Program-made: the position numbers and the translations under genes
Notes under the pieces: generated by a model
Databases searched by the model: none
What the model was told of the DNA's origin: nothing
What the model saw: the letters and a program-made list of their open reading frames with translations, nothing else
Assembly: GCA_031390755.1 (NCBI GenBank)
Contig: JANMTS010000035.1
Coordinates: 124,001 to 188,000, forward strand
From: DATMER01 sp031390755
Lineage (GTDB): Bacteria; Acidobacteriota; Thermoanaerobaculia; Multivoradales; UBA5704
Length of the DNA: 64,000 nucleotides
Direction: 5' to 3'
Shown: in pieces, positions 16,040 through 25,270 of the stretch
Numbering within the stretch: the stretch's first letter is position 1
Layout: the number at the start of each line of letters is the position of its first letter

Positions 16040-18031
16040 GTGCTCGCAACCTGTCTCCGCTCCCTGGCCCTTCCCGTCCTGTCCCTTGTAGGTTTCGCCA
16101 GCCTCACAACGTTTCCTCTCGCCGCTGCGGCTCCGCGCCTGCCGGCTCCCCCGTTCATCGCCGGAGAGGCCGTCTTTCCGGAGGTCGGCGATCTGCCGGG
16201 CGTCATGCTGCAACCCCAGGCGGGCGCCCGGGGTCTGGCGTTTCCCACCTCGCTAACCCATGCCGGGGACGCCCGGGTCTTCCTGACGCTGCGCGACGGG
16301 CGGATCGTCATCGTCCAGAACGGTGCGGTTCTCGCGACGCCGTTCCTCGACATCCGCAGCCTGGTGGGGACGGGCGGCGAGGGCGGCCTGCTGTCGGCCG
16401 CCTTCCATCCGCGCTTCGCGCAGAACGGCTTCTTCTTCGTCAATTACACGGACCACGATCTCAGCACGGTCATCGCCCGCTACCGGGTCTCGAACGGCGA
16501 CGCCAACCGGGCCGATTCGGGGAGCGCCCGGGTGCTGCTGCGAATCCAGCAGCCGTTCTCGAACCACAAGGGCGGCCAGATCCAGTTCGGCCCCGACGGC
16601 CAGCTCTACGTCGGCATGGGCGACGGCGGCTCGGGCGGCGACCCCGACTGCCGGGCGCAGAAGGACGACACGCTGCTCGGCAAGATCCTGCGCATCGACG
16701 TGGACCAGAACGTGGACTCCGCCCCGTTCTACGGCATCCCGGACGACAACCCGTTCCGCGGCAACGACGGCGTTCCGGACGAGGTCTGGGCGCGCGGCCT
16801 GCGCAACCCGTGGCGCTTCTCGTTCGACCGCGGCACCGGCGACCTCTACATCGGCGACGTGGGCCAGAGCACCCGCGAGGAGATCGACCGCCAGCCGGCG
16901 TCGAGCCAGGGCGGCGAGAACTACGGCTGGAAGGTCATGGAAGGCACCCTCTGCTTCAGCCGCGACGCCTGCCCGGCCTCGGTCCCGGCCTGCAACTCCC
17001 CGGCGCTGACCCTGCCGATCCTCGAGTATCAGAACGGCGGCGCCGACTGCTCGGTGATCGGCGGGTACGTGTACCGCGGCTCGCGCGTGCCGCAGCTCCG
17101 GGGGACCTACCTGTTCGGCGATCTCTGCTCCGGCAGCGTCTGGGGCGCGAAGACCCTTCCGAACGGCACCTGGGAGGTCCGCCGGCTCGCCGATGCCGCG
17201 GAGGTGATGCAGGGTCAGAGCCTGATCGCGTTCGGCGAGGACCGAGACGGCGAGGTCTACGTGGTGAGCAGCTCGGCGATCTACAGCGTCGCCTCGACCC
17301 AGGGAACGGCCGGCGGAGACGGCGTCGGGCTGTTCGATCCGGCGACCGTGACGTTCCACCTGAAGCGGTCCGCCACGCCCGGCCCCGAGGATCTGACGTT
17401 CCGGTTCGGGAAGAGCGGCAAGGGGTGGATTGCCGTGGCCGGCGACTGGAACGACGATGGACGGGATGGCATCGGCTACTGGGACTTCGGGACGAAGAGC
17501 TTCCGCCTGCGGAACACGCCGACCGCCGGAGCCGCGGACCTGCGCTTCGGCCTCCAGCAGGCCCGGGCGAGTTGGATTCCCCTCGTGGGCGACTGGGACG
17601 GCGACGGCCGCGACGGGGTCGGGTTCTACGACCCGGCGACGTCGACCTTCCGGCTGAAGAACCTGCTCCGGTCCGGGGCCTTCAACAGGACGTTCCGGTT
17701 CGGCATCGCAGGAGAGGGCCTGATTCCCCTGGCCGGAGACTGGGACGGCGACGGCGTCGATTCGGTCGGCCTCTACAACCCGGACACGGGCGCGTTCCTG
17801 CTGCGCAACTCCCAGACCGCCGGAGCCGCGGATATCCAGTACACGTTCGGCGGCGAGGACGGCTCGGTGCCGATCGTGGGGGACTGGGACGGCGACGGCG
17901 TCGACACGCCCGGGTTCTACCGGCTGAGCCGCGAGCTGGCTCTGAGCAACCGGACGGGCACACAGATCGAGACGGTGTTCACGCTCGGCGATCCGGGCGT
18001 CGACTGGGTGCCTCTCGTCGGAAAGTGGTGA
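16040..18031 (+). CDS. PQQ-dependent sugar dehydrogenase with C-terminal VCBS/FG-GAP-like repeats
   Basis: A 663-residue exported protein starting at GTG 16040, with AAGGAGG eight bases upstream and a signal peptide ending near AAAAPRLP. Residues about 40-420 form the soluble glucose/aldose dehydrogenase propeller: GGEGGLLSAAFHPRF, GPDGQLYVGMGDGG, YGIPDDNPF, GLRNPWRFSFD (the Arg-Asn pair near PQQ), NYGWKVMEG and GGYVYRG. After residue 430 come four or five repeats of about 50 residues with GDWDGDGRDGVGFYDP, a Ca-binding FG-GAP-like pattern. It should oxidise sugars in the periplasm or at the surface. The repeats may anchor or bind polysaccharide. Confidence 0.9.
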   Translation: MLATCLRSLALPVLSLVGFASLTTFPLAAAAPRLPAPPFIAGEAVFPEVGDLPGVMLQPQAGARGLAFPTSLTHAGDARVFLTLRDGRIVIVQNGAVLATPFLDIRSLVGTGGEGGLLSAAFHPRFAQNGFFFVNYTDHDLSTVIARYRVSNGDANRADSGSARVLLRIQQPFSNHKGGQIQFGPDGQLYVGMGDGGSGGDPDCRAQKDDTLLGKILRIDVDQNVDSAPFYGIPDDNPFRGNDGVPDEVWARGLRNPWRFSFDRGTGDLYIGDVGQSTREEIDRQPASSQGGENYGWKVMEGTLCFSRDACPASVPACNSPALTLPILEYQNGGADCSVIGGYVYRGSRVPQLRGTYLFGDLCSGSVWGAKTLPNGTWEVRRLADAAEVMQGQSLIAFGEDRDGEVYVVSSSAIYSVASTQGTAGGDGVGLFDPATVTFHLKRSATPGPEDLTFRFGKSGKGWIAVAGDWNDDGRDGIGYWDFGTKSFRLRNTPTAGAADLRFGLQQARASWIPLVGDWDGDGRDGVGFYDPATSTFRLKNLLRSGAFNRTFRFGIAGEGLIPLAGDWDGDGVDSVGLYNPDTGAFLLRNSQTAGAADIQYTFGGEDGSVPIVGDWDGDGVDTPGFYRLSRELALSNRTGTQIETVFTLGDPGVDWVPLVGKW

Positions 18032-18071
18032 TGGAGAGCTGATTCAGCCCAGGCGCAGGAGGGTGGGGGCT

Positions 18072-18098
18072 CCCTCTCCCCCGGCACGGGGGAGAGGG
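18072..18098. terminator. Hairpin between convergent genes
   Basis: CCCTCTCCCCC and GGGGGAGAGGG form an 11-bp perfect stem with a GGCAC loop, between the convergent ends at 18031 and 18120. There is no T-run, so it may be a bidirectional terminator or a short piece of the CCCTCTCCC repeat family seen at 9568 and 35924. Confidence 0.5.
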
Positions 18099-18119
18099 CC
18101 GGGGAGAGGGGGAATGGGA

Positions 18120-19223
18120 TCAACCCTTCCAGATCCCTTCCAGCGCCCGCTGGAAGTTGCCGCCCAGAACCAGCTCGATCTGGCGGTCCGTATAGCCGCG
18201 CCGGATCAGCCCCTCGGTCAGCTCGAACACCCGCCGCGGGTGCTTGAGGCCGACCACGTTGTAGCGCGGGCGCACCCGGTTCGTGCGCGGATCGATGGCG
18301 TCCACGTCGGCGTCGCTGCCCAGCCCCACGTGCTCGATGCCGGCGACTTTCACGACGTGGTCGAAGTGGTCGAGGACGTGCTCCAGGCTCGCCGGCTTTC
18401 CCGATTTTACAAACGCCGGGATGACCGTGATCCCCATGACTCCCCCGCTGGCGGCCATCGCCTGGATCACCTTGTCCGACTTGCAGCGCGGGTGGGCCAC
18501 GAGCGCGCGGCAGTTCGAGTGCGTGATCAGCACGGGCTGGCGCGAAACGCGGATGGCGTCCAGGCTCGTGCGCTCGGCGGTGTGGGAGATGTCCACGACC
18601 ATCCCGACCCGGTTCATGGCCGCGACGATCTCGGCCCCATAGTCCGTCAGGCCGCCGTCGTTCGCCTCGGTGCAGCCGCAGCCCAGCCGGTTGCGGGTGT
18701 TGTAGGTGAGCTGCGACACCCTCTGACCGACCGCGTGGAAGGTCTCGACGTCCGCGGCGGTCCGGAAGTGGTCGGCGTTCTGGAAGCCGATCAGGATGCC
18801 GATCCTGCCCTCCGCGCGGGCGCGCTGAAAATCAGCCGCGGTGTCCATGCGCACGAGGTACTGCGGATTGGCGCCCAGGAAGCGGTTCCAGCCGGAGGTC
18901 CAGCGGAGGGCCGCCTCGTAGGCGTCCGGCTCGTTGGGCTCGACCGCGGGGTGGAAGACTCGCACGCCCGTCTGGAGCAGCTTGAGGAAGTCGGCTTGAG
19001 TGAAGGTGGCGGGCTTGCTCTGCCAGCCGTTGAGCTTGGGCCAGTCGAGCGTGAGCAGCCCGAGCATGTCGATCACCATCGAACGGCCCACCAGGTCGAT
19101 GGCCCGCGCGGAGGTGTCGGTCTCGTCCGCGAAGAGGTTGAACCGGCCCCGGTTGAGCATCGGGGCGGCGAGCACTCCCGTTCCGGCGAGTAGACCCGTC
19201 CTGAGAAACTGCCTGCGATTCAT
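18120..19223 (-). CDS. M19 (renal dipeptidase-like) family protein
   Basis: A 367-residue protein with a Tat-like leader (MNRRQFLRTGLLAGTGVLAAP). It keeps M19 landmarks such as LGCGCTEANDGGLTDYGAEIV, VDISHT (His) and ITHSNCRAL (His), and the C-terminal LGGNFQRALE. However the usual first metal motif (DGHxDxP) reads VIDMLGLLTLD, and the bridging Glu position is in IGFQNADHF, so two or three metal ligands appear replaced. It may still be a hydrolase of a variant subgroup. The frame extends to 19343, but the leader at 19223 sets the start. Confidence 0.8.
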   Translation of the reverse strand: MNRRQFLRTGLLAGTGVLAAPMLNRGRFNLFADETDTSARAIDLVGRSMVIDMLGLLTLDWPKLNGWQSKPATFTQADFLKLLQTGVRVFHPAVEPNEPDAYEAALRWTSGWNRFLGANPQYLVRMDTAADFQRARAEGRIGILIGFQNADHFRTAADVETFHAVGQRVSQLTYNTRNRLGCGCTEANDGGLTDYGAEIVAAMNRVGMVVDISHTAERTSLDAIRVSRQPVLITHSNCRALVAHPRCKSDKVIQAMAASGGVMGITVIPAFVKSGKPASLEHVLDHFDHVVKVAGIEHVGLGSDADVDAIDPRTNRVRPRYNVVGLKHPRRVFELTEGLIRRGYTDRQIELVLGGNFQRALEGIWKG

Positions 19224-19337
19224 GCTTCTACTTCTTTTTTTACATCCCTTGTTTGTACGGAGGACTATACACCTGGCCGCGCGGCGGCGCCAAGTGAAAA
19301 TCGGAAAATCGGCGGGGAAAAAAGGGACGGGGGGGGC

Positions 19338-19363
19338 AGACAACCCCGGCTCAGAAGCCGGGG
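19338..19363 (-). terminator. Hairpin over the stop codon of the SDR gene
   Basis: On the minus strand CCCCGGCT-TCTG-AGCCGGGG (8-bp stem, 4-base loop) is followed by TTGTCTG. The stop codon of the SDR gene lies in the loop. A plausible weak terminator. Confidence 0.5.
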
Positions 19364-20046
19364 ACGGTCAGGCTCTTGCCGTTGTGCTCCGCGCCGAGCG
19401 ACAGCAGGAAGGGCGCGGCGCGCTCGGCCCACTTGTCCGGGCCGGGGTAGCCCTTGGCGGACTTGCCGTAGCAGCTGGCGAGCATCTCGGTGTGGATCAC
19501 GCCGGGGTTGAGGGCCACCGCGGCGATGCCCGGCGGAAGCTCCTGGGCGAGCGAGCGGGTCAGCCCCTCGACCGCCCACTTGGTGGCGCAGTAGGGCGCC
19601 AGCTCGGCCTCGCCGGAGCGCCCCCAGCCGGAGCTGAAGTTCACCAGCACGCCCCGGCCCTGCTCGATCATGGGCGGCAGGAAGTTGCGGATGATGTAGT
19701 AGGTGCCCTTCAGGTTGACGTCGACGACCAGCCCGAACTCCTCCTCCGGCACCTGCCAGAGCGGAGCGTTGACGTTGATGACGCCGGCGTTGTTGAGCAC
19801 GAGGTCGGGCGGACCGTGGCTGTCGAGCACCTTCTCCGCCCAGCTCTGGATCTGGATGGACGACCCCACGTTGACCAGGTCGACCCGGCAGTCCTCGCCC
19901 AGGAGCCCGCGCAGCTCCTCCAGCTTCGTCCGGGACCGGCCGCAGCCGGCCACGCGGTGCCCCATGGCGGCGAAGCGGATGGCGAGGGCACGGCCAAGGC
20001 CGCGGGTGACTCCTGTGAGGACAATCGTACGGCTGTCGTTGCTCAT
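19351..20046 (-). CDS. SDR family oxidoreductase
   Basis: A 231-residue classical short-chain dehydrogenase: coenzyme loop TGVTRGLGRA near the start, LVLNNAG in the fourth strand, catalytic Ser in VNFSSGWG, and YCATK. The Arg/Ser pattern after strand two (GRSRTKLEE) suggests NADP(H). The ATG at 20046 is chosen over 20061 because it directly precedes the first strand (SRTIVLTG). Substrate unknown. Lies between the M19 gene and the nuclease gene on the same strand. Confidence 0.9.
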   Translation of the reverse strand: MSNDSRTIVLTGVTRGLGRALAIRFAAMGHRVAGCGRSRTKLEELRGLLGEDCRVDLVNVGSSIQIQSWAEKVLDSHGPPDLVLNNAGVINVNAPLWQVPEEEFGLVVDVNLKGTYYIIRNFLPPMIEQGRGVLVNFSSGWGRSGEAELAPYCATKWAVEGLTRSLAQELPPGIAAVALNPGVIHTEMLASCYGKSAKGYPGPDKWAERAAPFLLSLGAEHNGKSLTVPGF

Positions 20047-20068
20047 CGGGGGAGCAAGCATACCAGCA

Positions 20069-20827
20069 TCAGCCGATCTCGAACTCGGCGATGACCGGCA
20101 GGTGGTCGCTCGCCACCCGGGAGACCTGAAGGCGGCAGCGGCGGACGGAGACGAGCCGGACCGGGCCGCGGTAGTAGATCCGGTCCAATCCGCCCTGCGG
20201 CGAGAAGGAGGGATAGGTGGCGAGCGCCCCGCGCCGGCCGGTCTTGCTGTCCGTGGCGCAGTGGAAGCCGAAGCCGTTGGTGAACATCGGCCAGAGCAGG
20301 GACCGCCAGTCGTTGAAGTCGCCGGCCACGAGCATGGGCGTCGCCGCGTCCACGCCGCCGAACTCCTGGGACCGGCTGAGCAGCTCGATCTGCTTCTCCC
20401 GCTCCTTGGCCGAGAGCCCGAGGTGGAGGTTGAACAGCTCCAGCGCCGGCCGGTCGTCTCCCAGGCTCACGCTGGCGTGCTGGCAGCCGCGGCGGATCCA
20501 GCTCTGGGCCAGGGAGAGGTCGATGTTGCGTTCGCGGACGATCGGAAAGCGGCTCAGGGTGGCGTTGCCGTAGCGGCCCTTGCGCAGACTGACGTTGTGG
20601 CCGAGCGCGAAGTGGGGATAGCCGGCCTCGTGGGCCAGCTCCTTGGCGAGGTTGAGCTCGCGGGAGCGCGGCACGCCGTCGTCGACCTCCTGGAGGAGGA
20701 CCACGTCGGCCTCGTAATGCTTCAGCACCTGGACGACCCGCTCCGGCCGGAACCGGCGGTCGACTCCGATGGCGCGATGGATGTTGTAGGTGACAACCCT
20801 GATGCCCAGGGGTGCTGCCGGTCTCAT
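20069..20827 (-). CDS. Endonuclease/exonuclease/phosphatase family protein
   Basis: A 252-residue EEP-fold hydrolase: LGIRVVTYNIHRAIGVD, VVLLQEVDDG (metal Glu), FNLHLGLSAKER, MLVAGDFNDW (Asp-x-Asn) and the closing VASDHLPVIAEF (Asp-His). This order is that of Mg-dependent phosphodiesterases acting on DNA, lipids or sphingomyelin. The frame continues upstream through VRT repeats that are only the reverse of the PSS repeat in the next gene; the ATG at 20827 is the likely start. Divergent from the YfhO-like gene, 41 bp apart. Confidence 0.9.
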   Translation of the reverse strand: MRPAAPLGIRVVTYNIHRAIGVDRRFRPERVVQVLKHYEADVVLLQEVDDGVPRSRELNLAKELAHEAGYPHFALGHNVSLRKGRYGNATLSRFPIVRERNIDLSLAQSWIRRGCQHASVSLGDDRPALELFNLHLGLSAKEREKQIELLSRSQEFGGVDAATPMLVAGDFNDWRSLLWPMFTNGFGFHCATDSKTGRRGALATYPSFSPQGGLDRIYYRGPVRLVSVRRCRLQVSRVASDHLPVIAEFEIG

Positions 20828-20868
20828 TGCTCGCTTCGCCCCCCGTCCCAGTCCACTATAGTAACCCC

Positions 20869-23310
20869 ATGCCGCCTTTGCACGAACCGGACCCGACCGG
20901 CGCCGCGCCGGTCCCGCCGTCCTCACCGTCCTCACCGTCCTCACCGTCCTCACCGTCCTCACCGTCCTCACCGTCCTCAAGACTGCCCCTGCTCGCCGTC
21001 CTGGCCGTGGCCCTGGTTCTCTGGGCCTGGGTCTGCGTTCCGGTGATCGCGGGCTCCCGGACGTTCTACATCCGCGATGTCTTCACCACTCACCTGCCGC
21101 TCAAGGCCTTCGGCGCCGAGCAGCTCCGGGAAGGGCGCATCCCCGCCTTCAATCCGACCTGGGGGCTGGGCCAGCCGTTCCGGGGCAACCCCAACGCGCT
21201 CCCCTACTATCCCGGCAATCTGGCCTACCTCGTCCTGCCGTTCTGGAGCGCCTTCGGTCTCCATTATGCCCTGCACTGGCTGATCGCCCTGCTCACGATG
21301 GGGGCGCTGGCGCGCGGATTGGGGATGAGCCCGGCCGCCGCGCTGCTGGCCGCGGTGACCTATGCGGGATCGGGGTGGATGATCTCGGCGCTGACGTTCT
21401 ACAACCTCCTGGCCGTGGCCGCGTGGTGGCCGCTCGCGATGCTCGGCGCAGTGCGGGCGGCTACCGAAGGCCGAGCCCGCCAGGGGATCGCCCTGGGCGG
21501 GATCGCCTGCGGCCTGGCGCTCCTGGGGGGCGAGCCCGTGGCGGCCACGCTCGGCCTCGTGCCTCTCCTCGTGGTGGCCGTCACCCGGCTCGGCTGGCGG
21601 CGCGGCGTGCTGACGGCGGTGGCGATCGGCGCGGTGGGGCTGCTGATCGCCCTGCCCCAGCTCGTGGCTCTTCTGAGGGTGCTGCCGTTCACCTACCGCG
21701 GCGGTCACGGGATGTCCGCCGACCAGGCGACGCACTTCACGCTCCACCCCTACCGGCTGATCGAGCTGCTGCTCCCCTTCCCGTACGGACGCCCCACGTT
21801 CCTCGGCCGGTTCGGGGTCTGGGCTCCCTCCATCATGCCGGTGATCCCTCTGTTCCTCAGTCTCTACTTCGGGATCGTGGGGCTGGGGCTCGCGCTGGCC
21901 GGCATCCGCCGCCGGCTGGCCTGGGGGGCTCTCGCCGCCGCCGGGCTGGCGCTCGCGATCCTCGCCGGTCAGGGTGGCGATCTGCTGGTGCGGCTGAGCT
22001 TCGGGCTGTTCCGGTATCCCGAGAAGTTCCTGATCTGGTTCGCGCTGGCCGTGCCGCTTCTCGCCGGCTGGGGCCTGGAACGGGTTCTCGCCGGGGACCG
22101 CTCGTCGCGACCGTCGCGCACGTCGAGGATGTGGGTCCGGCTGGCCGCGGCCGGAGGAGCCGTGCTCGCCGTTCTCGCCGCGGCCGCTCGCCTGTTGACG
22201 CCCACCGTCCTGGCCGGCGCCGAGCGCGGGCTTGCCGGGCTGGGCGAGCAGGCGCGCAACGAGGCCCTGGCCCTGTTCTCCACCCAGATCGCGGCCTGGA
22301 CGATGGCCCTGGCGATCGGAGCGTTGGGATTGCTCGCGGCGGCGTGGATCGTCTCCCGGCGGGCCTCCTGGTCAGGCGCGGCGCTGGCCGCTCTGCAGGT
22401 GCTGCTGCTGGTCCAGCTCTACCCGCTTCTGATCACCGACGCCACCCAGCCCTACAAGCAGCCGGCGCCGTGGGCCGCGAAGCTCAGGCCGGGCGCGGCG
22501 ACTGCAGCAGTGCTCAACTCCGTGCTGGCCTTTCCGCCCTGGGCGCCGGAGCCGGCGTATCAGAAGCCGGACGGCACCCGCATTCCGCTGGAACGGGCCA
22601 CGGCCCTGGATCTCGATCCGGCGCCCGGCGTGCTCCACGGCCTGACCTATCCGTTCGCGCCGGACCTCGAAGGGCTCCAGAGCCCTCTCTTCAGCCTGAT
22701 GCTGTTCAATCTGCCGCGGCTCAACGGCATGCAGCGGCTGACCTGGCTGCGCGTGCTCGGGCTCGACGGCCTGGTGCTGTTCGAGGACGTCGACGTTCCC
22801 GGCCTGACCCTCGTGGACCGGGCGCAGCGCCTCGGGGTCGAAAGCCGGCTCTACCGGATCGACGCTCCGGCGCCGGAAGCCTGGTGGCCGGAGCGGGTGC
22901 GGACGGCGGGCAGCCCGCCGACGGCGCTCTGGGTGGTGAGCAACACGCAGGATCCGATCGCGGACGTGGTGGTTCCCGAGGCGGTCGATCACAAACCCGG
23001 CGGGACCGTGCGGCTGCTGGTGAACGAGCCCGATCGGATCGAGCTGGACGTGGAAAGCCTGGGCGGGCTCGCCATCGTCCGCCGGGCCTATCAGCCGATG
23101 TTCAAGGCAAGGATCGAAGGGAGCCAAAAGAGCGGGGATCGCAGCCTGCGCACGCTGCCGGTCGATCTGAACCTGCTGGGCGTGGAGGTGCCGCCCGGCC
23201 GGCACCGGGTGGTCCTGGAGGTTTCGGCCTGGCCGGAGGGGTTGGCGTCGGCCGCCGAGATGCTGACGTTCGCGGCGGCCGTCGCCCTGCTGGTGAGAAA
23301 GAGGCGCTAG
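20869..23310 (+). CDS. YfhO-like multi-span membrane protein
   Basis: An 813-residue membrane protein. After a short Pro/Ser repeat it has about eleven to thirteen spans, beginning RLPLLAVLAVALVLWAWVCVPV, with RDVFTTHLPLKAFGAEQLREGRIPAFNPTWGLGQPF and NPNALPYYPGNL in the first outer loop. That loop is the hallmark of YfhO/GT-C-like proteins that handle lipid-linked sugars. The last third is a soluble domain with a final span and an RKRR end. Probably a glycosyltransferase or cell-envelope polymer protein; the acceptor is unknown. Confidence 0.8.
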   Translation: MPPLHEPDPTGAAPVPPSSPSSPSSPSSPSSPSSPSSRLPLLAVLAVALVLWAWVCVPVIAGSRTFYIRDVFTTHLPLKAFGAEQLREGRIPAFNPTWGLGQPFRGNPNALPYYPGNLAYLVLPFWSAFGLHYALHWLIALLTMGALARGLGMSPAAALLAAVTYAGSGWMISALTFYNLLAVAAWWPLAMLGAVRAATEGRARQGIALGGIACGLALLGGEPVAATLGLVPLLVVAVTRLGWRRGVLTAVAIGAVGLLIALPQLVALLRVLPFTYRGGHGMSADQATHFTLHPYRLIELLLPFPYGRPTFLGRFGVWAPSIMPVIPLFLSLYFGIVGLGLALAGIRRRLAWGALAAAGLALAILAGQGGDLLVRLSFGLFRYPEKFLIWFALAVPLLAGWGLERVLAGDRSSRPSRTSRMWVRLAAAGGAVLAVLAAAARLLTPTVLAGAERGLAGLGEQARNEALALFSTQIAAWTMALAIGALGLLAAAWIVSRRASWSGAALAALQVLLLVQLYPLLITDATQPYKQPAPWAAKLRPGAATAAVLNSVLAFPPWAPEPAYQKPDGTRIPLERATALDLDPAPGVLHGLTYPFAPDLEGLQSPLFSLMLFNLPRLNGMQRLTWLRVLGLDGLVLFEDVDVPGLTLVDRAQRLGVESRLYRIDAPAPEAWWPERVRTAGSPPTALWVVSNTQDPIADVVVPEAVDHKPGGTVRLLVNEPDRIELDVESLGGLAIVRRAYQPMFKARIEGSQKSGDRSLRTLPVDLNLLGVEVPPGRHRVVLEVSAWPEGLASAAEMLTFAAAVALLVRKRR
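20917..20979 (+). repeat. 9-bp tandem repeat (CCGTCCTCA)x7 inside the YfhO-like gene
   Basis: Seven perfect copies of CCGTCCTCA encode Pro-Ser-Ser seven times just before the first membrane span. Identical copies imply recent slippage; length would vary by three residues per unit without frameshift. Confidence 0.95.
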
Positions 23311-23317
23311 CCGGCTG

Positions 23318-25141
23318 TCAACGGCCCGTGGTGCCCAGCACGACGTCGACGCGGCGGTTCTTCGCCCGTCCCGCCTCGGTCGAGTTGGGAGCCACCGGGT
23401 TCTCCTGCCCGTGGGCGAAGACGCGGATGCGGCCCTCGGGGAAGTTGACCGGCGACTGCTGCTCCAGCCACGTCCTCACCGCGAACGCGCGCTGCTCCGA
23501 CAGGTCCATGTTGGCCTGGGCGTTGCCCGCGCTGTCGGTGTGGCCGTGGATCTCCACCGCCGTGCCGCCGGCCACGAGCAGGTCGTTGAGGAGCTGCCGC
23601 AGCTCGCGCTCGGTGCTGGAGCTGAACGTGGCGCGCCCGGAGTCGAAGTTGATCTGCCACGACCGCCGGCTGACCACGTCGCGCACCGGGGCGTTCGGCT
23701 CGAACGACGGCTGCGCCGCGGCCACCGCCGACTGCGCGGGCGCGTTCTGCTTGGCGAGCGCCTCGACGTACGACGTGTCGAGGATCTCGTCGACCGGCGG
23801 GTAGCTCGGGACGAGGTCGGGATACTGCGCCACCACGATGTCGCCGAACACCGTGTAGGTCGCGCCGAACAGGTTGGCCGAGCCCGGGACCAGGCCGTAG
23901 AGGAGCAGGTTGTCCGCCAGGTTGTTCACCGACGAGCCGCCCAGCTCCACCATGAGACCCTGCTTGTCGCGCTCGGTCACCACGTTGAAGTACTTCTTCC
24001 AGTAGTCGGCGTCCGCGCCGGACTCGTCATACACCTTGGCGCTGATCTCCGCGCCCTGCTGGAACGCCTGGGGGTTCGACCGCACCTGGTCGCCGCCCTC
24101 GAAGATGGCGCCGAGCATGCCCTCGACCGTGCCGCGGTTGTCCCGCATCCACTTGTCGATGCCGATGATCGTGTTCGGCATCTGGGAGCTGTACTCCTTC
24201 GTGGACACGATGGAGACCAGCCCGCCGCGCTTCTGGGCCACGGTCACGTCGCCGGGGGTCCAGGTGACCACGCCGTTGACGCAGACCTTGCGCCGTTCGC
24301 CCGTGGCCTTACCCTTGTCCACCACCGGCCGCGTTTCGCAATAGTTCGCGATGTACTTCTCGGAAGCGTCGATGTAGTCCGACGCCGCCACCCAGTTCAT
24401 GCAGCCCGGGTCGTAGGTCTTCTCGTCCGGGTTGTTGCACAGGCCGTTGTCGCCGAGCCACTTCTGGGCGATGTTCCAGTCGCCGTCGCGCAGGTAGCCG
24501 GCGACCAGGGCGCCGCGGGAGCTGGCCGGGTTCTGCTTCCAGTCCGGCAGGCCCATGAACTTGTCCTCGCCGCGGGAGTAGCCGGCCGAGCCCACCACCT
24601 TGGCCTTGTACTCGGGGCCGAGACGCCCGAGCTGCTCGTTGAGCCCGGCCAGGAAGGTGGCCGCACCGTCGCCCATGATGGCCACGAAGTGCGCGCCCTT
24701 CCCGGGCTGGGCGTTGCCGCGCTCGAGCTCGGTGGCGAAGGCGACGAGCGCCTCCTGCATCTTGCCGACGTCGTCCTCGCGGGTGAGCTGGAGGTCGACG
24801 CCGTTCCCGCACATGAGGCTGCCCTCGGTCGCCCGCGGGCCGCCGTTGGCGAACATCATGCCCATCTGGGAGTTCCAGGCCCAGTGGAGGAAGCGGACGT
24901 CGGTCTTGTCCTCGCAGCCGGGACGGTCGCCGGGCATGGCGACGTTGCGGACGTTCGCGTTCGACGAGCCGTTGGACGGCAGGTCGGGAAGATCGGCGCG
25001 CGCGGGCACCACCGACTCCTTGCCCTTGGCGGCCGGCGCGATCTTGTCGAGCAGTCCGGGCGCGAAGCGCCGGACGCTGAAGAACGCAGCCACCAGCAAC
25101 GCCACGACGACGATCAGCTTCCCAAACGGGGTGAGCTTCAT
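23318..25141 (-). CDS. Membrane-anchored ABC substrate-binding domain fused to OmpA peptidoglycan-binding domain
   Basis: A 607-residue protein: N-terminal membrane anchor (IVVVALLVAAFFSV), a region about 75-470 that looks like a type II periplasmic binding protein (DVRFLHWAWNSQMGMMFANGG, VVGSAGYSRGEDKF, KYFNVVTERDKQG), then an OmpA-like domain about 490-605 (WQINFDSGRATFSS, VEIHGHTDSAGNAQANMDLS, GRAKNRRVDVV). The OmpA part should hold peptidoglycan. The three genes that follow on the same strand encode a coiled-coil membrane protein, an ATPase and a permease, so this is the binding component of that transporter. A binding protein tethered at one end to the membrane and at the other to the cell wall is unusual. 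Ligand unknown. Confidence 0.8.
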   Translation of the reverse strand: MKLTPFGKLIVVVALLVAAFFSVRRFAPGLLDKIAPAAKGKESVVPARADLPDLPSNGSSNANVRNVAMPGDRPGCEDKTDVRFLHWAWNSQMGMMFANGGPRATEGSLMCGNGVDLQLTREDDVGKMQEALVAFATELERGNAQPGKGAHFVAIMGDGAATFLAGLNEQLGRLGPEYKAKVVGSAGYSRGEDKFMGLPDWKQNPASSRGALVAGYLRDGDWNIAQKWLGDNGLCNNPDEKTYDPGCMNWVAASDYIDASEKYIANYCETRPVVDKGKATGERRKVCVNGVVTWTPGDVTVAQKRGGLVSIVSTKEYSSQMPNTIIGIDKWMRDNRGTVEGMLGAIFEGGDQVRSNPQAFQQGAEISAKVYDESGADADYWKKYFNVVTERDKQGLMVELGGSSVNNLADNLLLYGLVPGSANLFGATYTVFGDIVVAQYPDLVPSYPPVDEILDTSYVEALAKQNAPAQSAVAAAQPSFEPNAPVRDVVSRRSWQINFDSGRATFSSSTERELRQLLNDLLVAGGTAVEIHGHTDSAGNAQANMDLSEQRAFAVRTWLEQQSPVNFPEGRIRVFAHGQENPVAPNSTEAGRAKNRRVDVVLGTTGR

Positions 25142-25270
25142 TTCAAGGTTCCTCCTCCCTCGGCGGGCTCCTCCGGCTCCTCGCAGATTGGGAGCCGGGG
25201 CCGGAGGGATCTGGTTGTCTTCTGGGTGGTGACGCTAACAAGGGCTCCGGGAGCGGTCAAGCCGGGCGCA

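Noticed and set aside
20828..20980. Extension of the EEP nuclease with VRT repeats
   Set aside because: It is the reverse strand of the Pro-Ser-Ser repeat in the YfhO-like gene; the fold starts after ATG 20827.
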